In this document: in pieces, positions 59,830-64,000 of the stretch
Layout: each line of letters starts with the position of its first letter
How positions within the stretch are numbered: position 1 is the first letter of the stretch
From: Dichotomocladium elegans
Lineage: Eukaryota; Mucoromycota; Mucoromycetes; Mucorales; Lichtheimiaceae
Assembly (NCBI GenBank): GCA_025716815.1
Contig: JAIXMN010000011.1
Location: forward strand, 744,001-808,000
Reading direction: 5' to 3'
Length of the DNA stretch: 64,000 bases
Translations under genes and position numbers: made by a program
The notes under the pieces: model-generated
Database searches by the model: none
Told to the model about the DNA's origin: nothing
Seen by the model: the letters and a program-made list of their open reading frames with translations, nothing else

Positions 59830-61085
59830 TGTTGAGTTCAGGCGAATAGGATGGAAGAAAGGCACATCAACATCCTCGAGACTCGATACATTTAGAGATA
59901 CCCCCCATCCTTATGAATAGGTGCATTATCCGTTGCTAAATAATGGCCCTTCATATGTTCATACTGATCCATTTCATTCATGGTAGCCTAAAGAAAGCCG
60001 AGAGTGTGTCCAGTTACAGCTCCTTTGCTTGCGGCTATGGACTGCTCCGTTCTTTTTTGTTTTGTTTTTTGGCTTGTGCTTGTGAGGGGAGTCCCGAGCT
60101 ACATTTAATGATGCCTGAGGCCGAAATTGCTGCCAAAGTTGTAGTTGTTTTCGTCCTTGTTTTTGGTACTGTAACTACTGCATAAATCCCTTTGCTGTAC
60201 CATGCCATGCTGCACTTGATTTCATATGGAATCCTAGACTCACCCAGGAAACACACTTTCTTTTTTTTTTCCTCTAAAGTCAAATGTTGAATCATGCCTC
60301 ATCGGCGCAAGCCAATCAAGACGCTTTTGCATCACTGTTTCTGTCTACAGGCTGAAAAACCGAGCCGTTTTCCGCGACAAGTTGCATTCACAAGTCCATG
60401 GAGGGTCGTTTTCGATACTTTAAGACCCCTCTCATCTGTGGAACGATGGCTCCGTCGGTTGCTCTAGGACAATTGACGGACTCACGTCGACCCGTCCTAA
60501 AATAGCACTCGTATGCTCTTACGCTGAGAATAGGTGAACAACCTCTGCTTCTACATTTCTTAATTGCTGTCAGGATCCTTCTCGTACTTTAATATCCATC
60601 GCTGAGCTGACCGGACATGGATTCCAAACCATTTTGCAGCAGCTGATGCACTCAAGATCTTCACAAACATCAGTTTTTATCTTTCATGTGAATGTCTACA
60701 TCCTTTCGCTTGGGGATATGCGTACTTAGCAACAAGGTCAGGGTTACATCTGAAAGATAAACTACGCAGATGTACTGTGTGAGAACAAATGGATTGAAGA
60801 GAGTACACTTCCTCATCTATGACATAATCCATACGTTCAGCGCAACCATTGCCATCTTTGTAAAAAAAAATTGCTCATTTCAGAATGCAAAAAGAGGATA
60901 AAAGGACAAAGATTCAAAACGACAAAAAGCTGACTAACATCTATAGGAATGGATTTGACAAGCTTTTCTGTACGACATCTTTTGTCGTGCATGCGACAGT
61001 TGCTTTACCATCACGCATGAAGATTTCTGGTCAAACGCGACTTCTATTTTTGTGTGATCTAGCGACTTCAATTTTGGAAAAAGGT
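59830..61085 (-). mobile_element. IS630/Tc1-mariner-like DNA transposon, diverged copy C
   Basis: Same orientation as copy A and similar to about 40360-41463 over its length, but with many substitutions and indels. Matched blocks include TTCATATGTTC at about 59951 and the block around TCTGTCTACAGGCTGAAA (60336). Others are GCTCTAGGACAATTGACGG, ATTGCTCATTTCAGAATG (60870) and a terminal CAATTTTGGAA near 61070. On the minus strand the second catalytic motif reads as an open frame (TDNAPIHKD preceded by YEHMKGHYL), without the lesions of copies A and B. The element is otherwise broken. Its left end is not recognisable. Confidence 0.75.
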
Positions 61086-61233
61086 GTATACCAGACGTGT
61101 AGTGTAGAATGAAATCCGTGAAGAAAGAAAGAAAGAGAGAGAAGTCTTTAGCAGTCGTATTTACAGTCCTCGCTCTAAAAGGGGGCGATATCATATGGGT
61201 TGTAAAGAATAAGAGCTGGGTATTGTATTCTTT

Positions 61234-62170
61234 TTACGATCCTGACAGTTGGAGAATAAGCCAATCGAGACCTTCGTGCAACCTGATCATCCGTAAGTTT
61301 GAACCAAAAACCTCATTAGCCTTGGGATGAAAGTTGCAATTAATGTCACGTACCCTTCTCCAGACAAAGCCGAGCATGCCTAATGGGTTATATGCCAGCA
61401 ACTGCTTCAGCTTATGCAACATATTTTCATCATCATCATTATCTCTCTATATTACCTGAATATGCCACTGCCGATCCTTGAGGCTCGTCAAGCTCAATGC
61501 CTCTGATATGTTGGCTGCACTTAGAGCCGTCTTGACGTCTTGCTTATTGGCAAACACAAGTAAACTCGCCTTTTCAAGTTGCTGATTTGTATATATTTAT
61601 TTATTAGCGACCGAACGCACAGGAAAACCCATGTAATCTCTCTTTATCTTCCTCACCTCGCTTTCCATCATTTGGTGCAGCTCATGCTTTGCAACGCTCA
61701 GTCTTGCAGCGTCTGTGCTATCAATCACCATGATTACCGCTTTTGTGTCCACATAATAGGTCTTCCACGACGAACGCAGAGTCTCCTGCCCAGCAATGTC
61801 CTAATGGTGATTGGGTTCCATCCTTTCTGTCATCAATACGACTGATGCTCAATTTCCAAAGCGTCCATCCCTTTTTCATTGGTGTGATACTTGCCCACAT
61901 CAAGAAGCGGATGTTTTTGTACTCGATCTGTTCCACATTACTTCCAATAGTGGGGGTTGTAGTGACAACTTGGTTCATGAGTCTACATGATGACGATTAC
62001 TATAGGCGACGTCGTAGGGTGGCGATATTTCGTTATTGCCATGAAGCCGATCGGTCTTACAGTCTGTAGAGGATGGTGGTCTTGCCTGCATTATCGAGGC
62101 CTACGATGATGATCTTGACGGGGGCTTTCGAAAACAAGCGACTCCACAGATTACTGAATATAATGCCCAT
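61234..62170 (-). CDS. ARL5-like small GTPase
   Basis: Six minus-strand exons (62170-62061, 61982-61895, 61800-61657, 61581-61456, 61379-61354, 61282-61234) encode 180 aa, matching ARL5 (179). It starts with Met-Gly, a myristoylation site. G1 is GLDNAGKTT (24-32), switch 1 carries [10 protein letters not shown]3 is WDIAGQE and G4 is NKQD, and the end reads [16 protein letters not shown]. The FLMW before DIAGQE and the [12 protein letters not shown] block are ARL5-specific compared with ARF1. Known role: trans-Golgi recruitment of GARP for endosome-to-Golgi transport. Exon 5 is only 26 nt. Intron 2 has a GC donor (GCAAGT at 61894) and no GT alternative keeps the frame. Confidence 0.93.
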
Positions 62171-62474
62171 GCTGTGCTAAATAGGAATAGAAAAAAAGAA
62201 ATCTGAGATAGACAGGCTGTTTCCTGTTGAAGATATCGACGGGTGTTAGGGGGAGGGGATTTTATTTGGGAAAAGAAGAGCGAGGAAGTAAAACTTAAAT
62301 CAGGTCCAGCTGTATGGAATTGAACAAAAAGTACACACACAAAAAAGTCTATATAACACAAATGGAGAAAAGAGGAGGAGCTTTCTTCTGCCATGCACTG
62401 TTTCGAGTGCAAATAGGTAAGGCAGGGAAGAGATGGAGAGTCTGCTTGAAAGTGAACGTAGTGTTGTTGCGCTT
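62171..62474. other. Short intergenic region
   Basis: The 304-bp gap contains the ARL5 promoter and the F-box gene 3' end. No coding signal seen. Confidence 0.5.
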
Positions 62475-63428
62475 CTACGCTTTTGCGGGAGGATGAATGC
62501 TTGATCTCAAGACGATCATGTCGGTAAACATATCAGCTGCGTCATTATTATTATCATCTTCCACGTCTGAAGACGGCTCAACCTGGATCTGCGGCTTGTT
62601 AGCAATTGACCATTGGGTTGTATGGTCCTTTTTCAGATCAAAACCCTTGGCGGCAGCGGGGAGGAGGCAGACCCGTTCGAGTGCCGAACATTGGTCCATG
62701 AGTTCCGCCACGTGCCGCCGTGACCAAGACCGGCGAGTGGCAAGGGTGAGGGAGGCGAGTTTGAGCGGAGCAGCAGCAGCAGCAGCCCGCTTTTTGAGTT
62801 CTTTGAGGAAGGTGCGAGCGTGAATATGAATCTGGCAGCCGAGGACCAGCTCCGTGAGATTCGGACTGATAGCGAGGAGTTCAGCAAGTTGACGGGCATC
62901 AATGGCGGCATAGTTGGGTTGCTCCGCTGCACCGATGAGCTCGAGACGGCGGAGTCGCAATGGAGAGGGACCATGTTTTTGAAGTTTGAAAGCATGGTTT
63001 GACAAGGTCGTCCACCCGCAAAGAGCAAGATCTTCAAGTTGATGGCAATTTTGCAAGAGATAGCGCACAACATTATCGCGGACACCCCAAATTTGAATGG
63101 ACTTGATGTGAGCGACATGCGGCTGGATCAATGCCTCGAGGTCGGCGAGCTGCCAAAGCGACATAGCGTATGCAGTTGTTGTTGATGATGACGATGACGA
63201 CGATAATGGTGTTGTTGCTGTTTTTGATGATGGTGGTGATGAGGATGGTTGAAGTTTGAGGCAGCGCCAGTGGGATGGGTGATCGCAGAAATGACGTAGC
63301 TTTCGAGAAACGAGACGCGCAATAGCAAGGTCTGCGAGTGATAGATGTGAGACGATGTGCCATAAGATTTCCGGTGGTAGGTCCGTAAGCAATAGATGGC
63401 GACGAAGCGAGGTGGTGGCGCAAGACAT
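62475..63428 (-). CDS. F-box protein
   Basis: Single-exon frame of 317 aa. Residues about 13-57 form an F-box (LTDLPPEILWHIVSHLSLADLAI, HWRCLKLQ), which binds Skp1 in SCF ubiquitin ligases. The rest has leucine-rich segments such as LRRLELIGA, LTELVLGCQ and LASLTLATR, spaced like LRRs of FBXL-type proteins. A Ser/Thr-rich low-complexity stretch (codons for SSSSSSSTTT) and a polyalanine run come from short repeats. The substrate is unknown; fungal F-box families are large and fast-evolving. The start ATG is the first in frame and lies just before the F-box. Confidence 0.85.
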   Translation of the reverse strand: MSCATTSLRRHLLLTDLPPEILWHIVSHLSLADLAIARLVSRKLRHFCDHPSHWRCLKLQPSSSPPSSKTATTPLSSSSSSSTTTAYAMSLWQLADLEALIQPHVAHIKSIQIWGVRDNVVRYLLQNCHQLEDLALCGWTTLSNHAFKLQKHGPSPLRLRRLELIGAAEQPNYAAIDARQLAELLAISPNLTELVLGCQIHIHARTFLKELKKRAAAAAAPLKLASLTLATRRSWSRRHVAELMDQCSALERVCLLPAAAKGFDLKKDHTTQWSIANKPQIQVEPSSDVEDDNNNDAADMFTDMIVLRSSIHPPAKA

Positions 63429-64000
63429 CGTGTTGTATATATCCGAAGAACGAAAAAGCGATTAATTTTAAGGAGGGGGTTGGAATTCTTCTTGCTTTTA
63501 TACCCCACAGAGCAGCGGTGGTAATCGCGGCCCAGCCCGAGGGAACAAGCCTTCCAATTGCCCATCGTTTCTCTGTTCAACTTGACAGACCGAGCCCGGA
63601 TCCACCGCAGGTAATAATTATCGTACTTTACCCTTTCTATCTTCTTCGTGCCTTTTGGTATTTGATATTAAAAACATACAAATCCTCGCGAAATCATCCT
63701 GATATATCGCTCGGCGATAAGCATTGTTCCAACGGGGATTTCCATCTACCGACCCCCTACCCATTCTCATGCATCACCGGCAGCATCCAATACACACAAT
63801 CATCTTTGCTTTGACTTTCACAACACGACCATCTCGTGTCAAAATTGCATGTTGTGCTACAGCTATAAAGTGTATTATGGACCAATATCATGGGGAACAG
63901 CGAGTGTAGCATTTTTATTTTATTGCTGATGACCCCCTTTTAGAAGAACACAGTCTTATATATTGGGCAAGGGACATCTTTATTGATATTACATGGATTG
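63429..64000. other. Window end, no supported gene
   Basis: Upstream region of the F-box gene. The plus-strand frames 63518-63814 and 63724-63909 have no recognisable domain. The window ends in noncoding AT-rich sequence. Confidence 0.45.

Noticed and set aside
1..64000. CRISPR arrays, rRNA genes, prokaryotic operons or prophage
   Set aside because: No regularly spaced repeats, rRNA-like sequence or bacterial gene organisation; the window is plain fungal nuclear DNA.

Overview
The window looks like nuclear DNA of an early-diverging fungus of the Mucorales. Every protein gene is eukaryotic. Most are cut by short introns (about 55-110 nt) with fungal splice sites and CTNAC-like branch points. 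Domain sets are fungal (tricalbin, FET3/FTR1, GGA, CLIP-170/Bik1). One gene is an NIS-type siderophore synthetase of the kind that makes rhizoferrin in Mucorales. The exact genus cannot be read from the sequence. I rebuilt 21 protein genes. All exon sets give uninterrupted frames with lengths divisible by three.

Layout. 1-2.6 kb: gene-poor, with an old transposon relic. 2.6-11.5 kb: a tricalbin (ER-plasma membrane tether), a complex I NDUFA11-like subunit and ALG11 (N-glycan assembly). 12.1-14.3 kb: rhizoferrin-type synthetase, divergent from ALG11. 14.9-22.0 kb: a SulP sulfate permease, RAD51 on the minus strand and a GGA clathrin adaptor. 22.8-29.3 kb: three co-oriented acyl-CoA/CoA-related genes (a biotin-dependent carboxyltransferase, an acyl-CoA oxidase and a ketopantoate-reductase-like protein). 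29.5-32.2 kb: a WDR44/Dgr2-like WD40 protein. 32.4-36.3 kb: the divergent high-affinity iron uptake pair FET3-FTR1, with a perfect iron-GATA-factor site in its shared promoter. 36.3-39.8 kb: gene-poor, but with two more such sites.

39.8-51.8 kb: two IS630/Tc1-mariner-like elements in opposite orientation flank a 8.7-kb block that holds a NIPA magnesium transporter, an RluA-family pseudouridine synthase and a CLIP-170-like protein. 51.8-54.1 kb: gene-poor, with another relic. 54.1-58.8 kb: an intronless Edc1/PNRC-like decapping enhancer, MED10 and mitochondrial processing peptidase beta. 59.8-61.1 kb: a third, diverged transposon copy. 61.2-63.4 kb: an ARL5 small GTPase and an F-box protein.

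The clearest functional theme is iron. A siderophore synthetase and the reductive uptake pair lie about 18 kb apart, and ATCWGATAA sites cluster at 33.6-37.5 kb. The clearest structural oddities are five GC-AG introns among about 100 and the inverted transposon pair with shared inactivating lesions. All boundaries are from reading the sequence; no alignment or transcript data were available.
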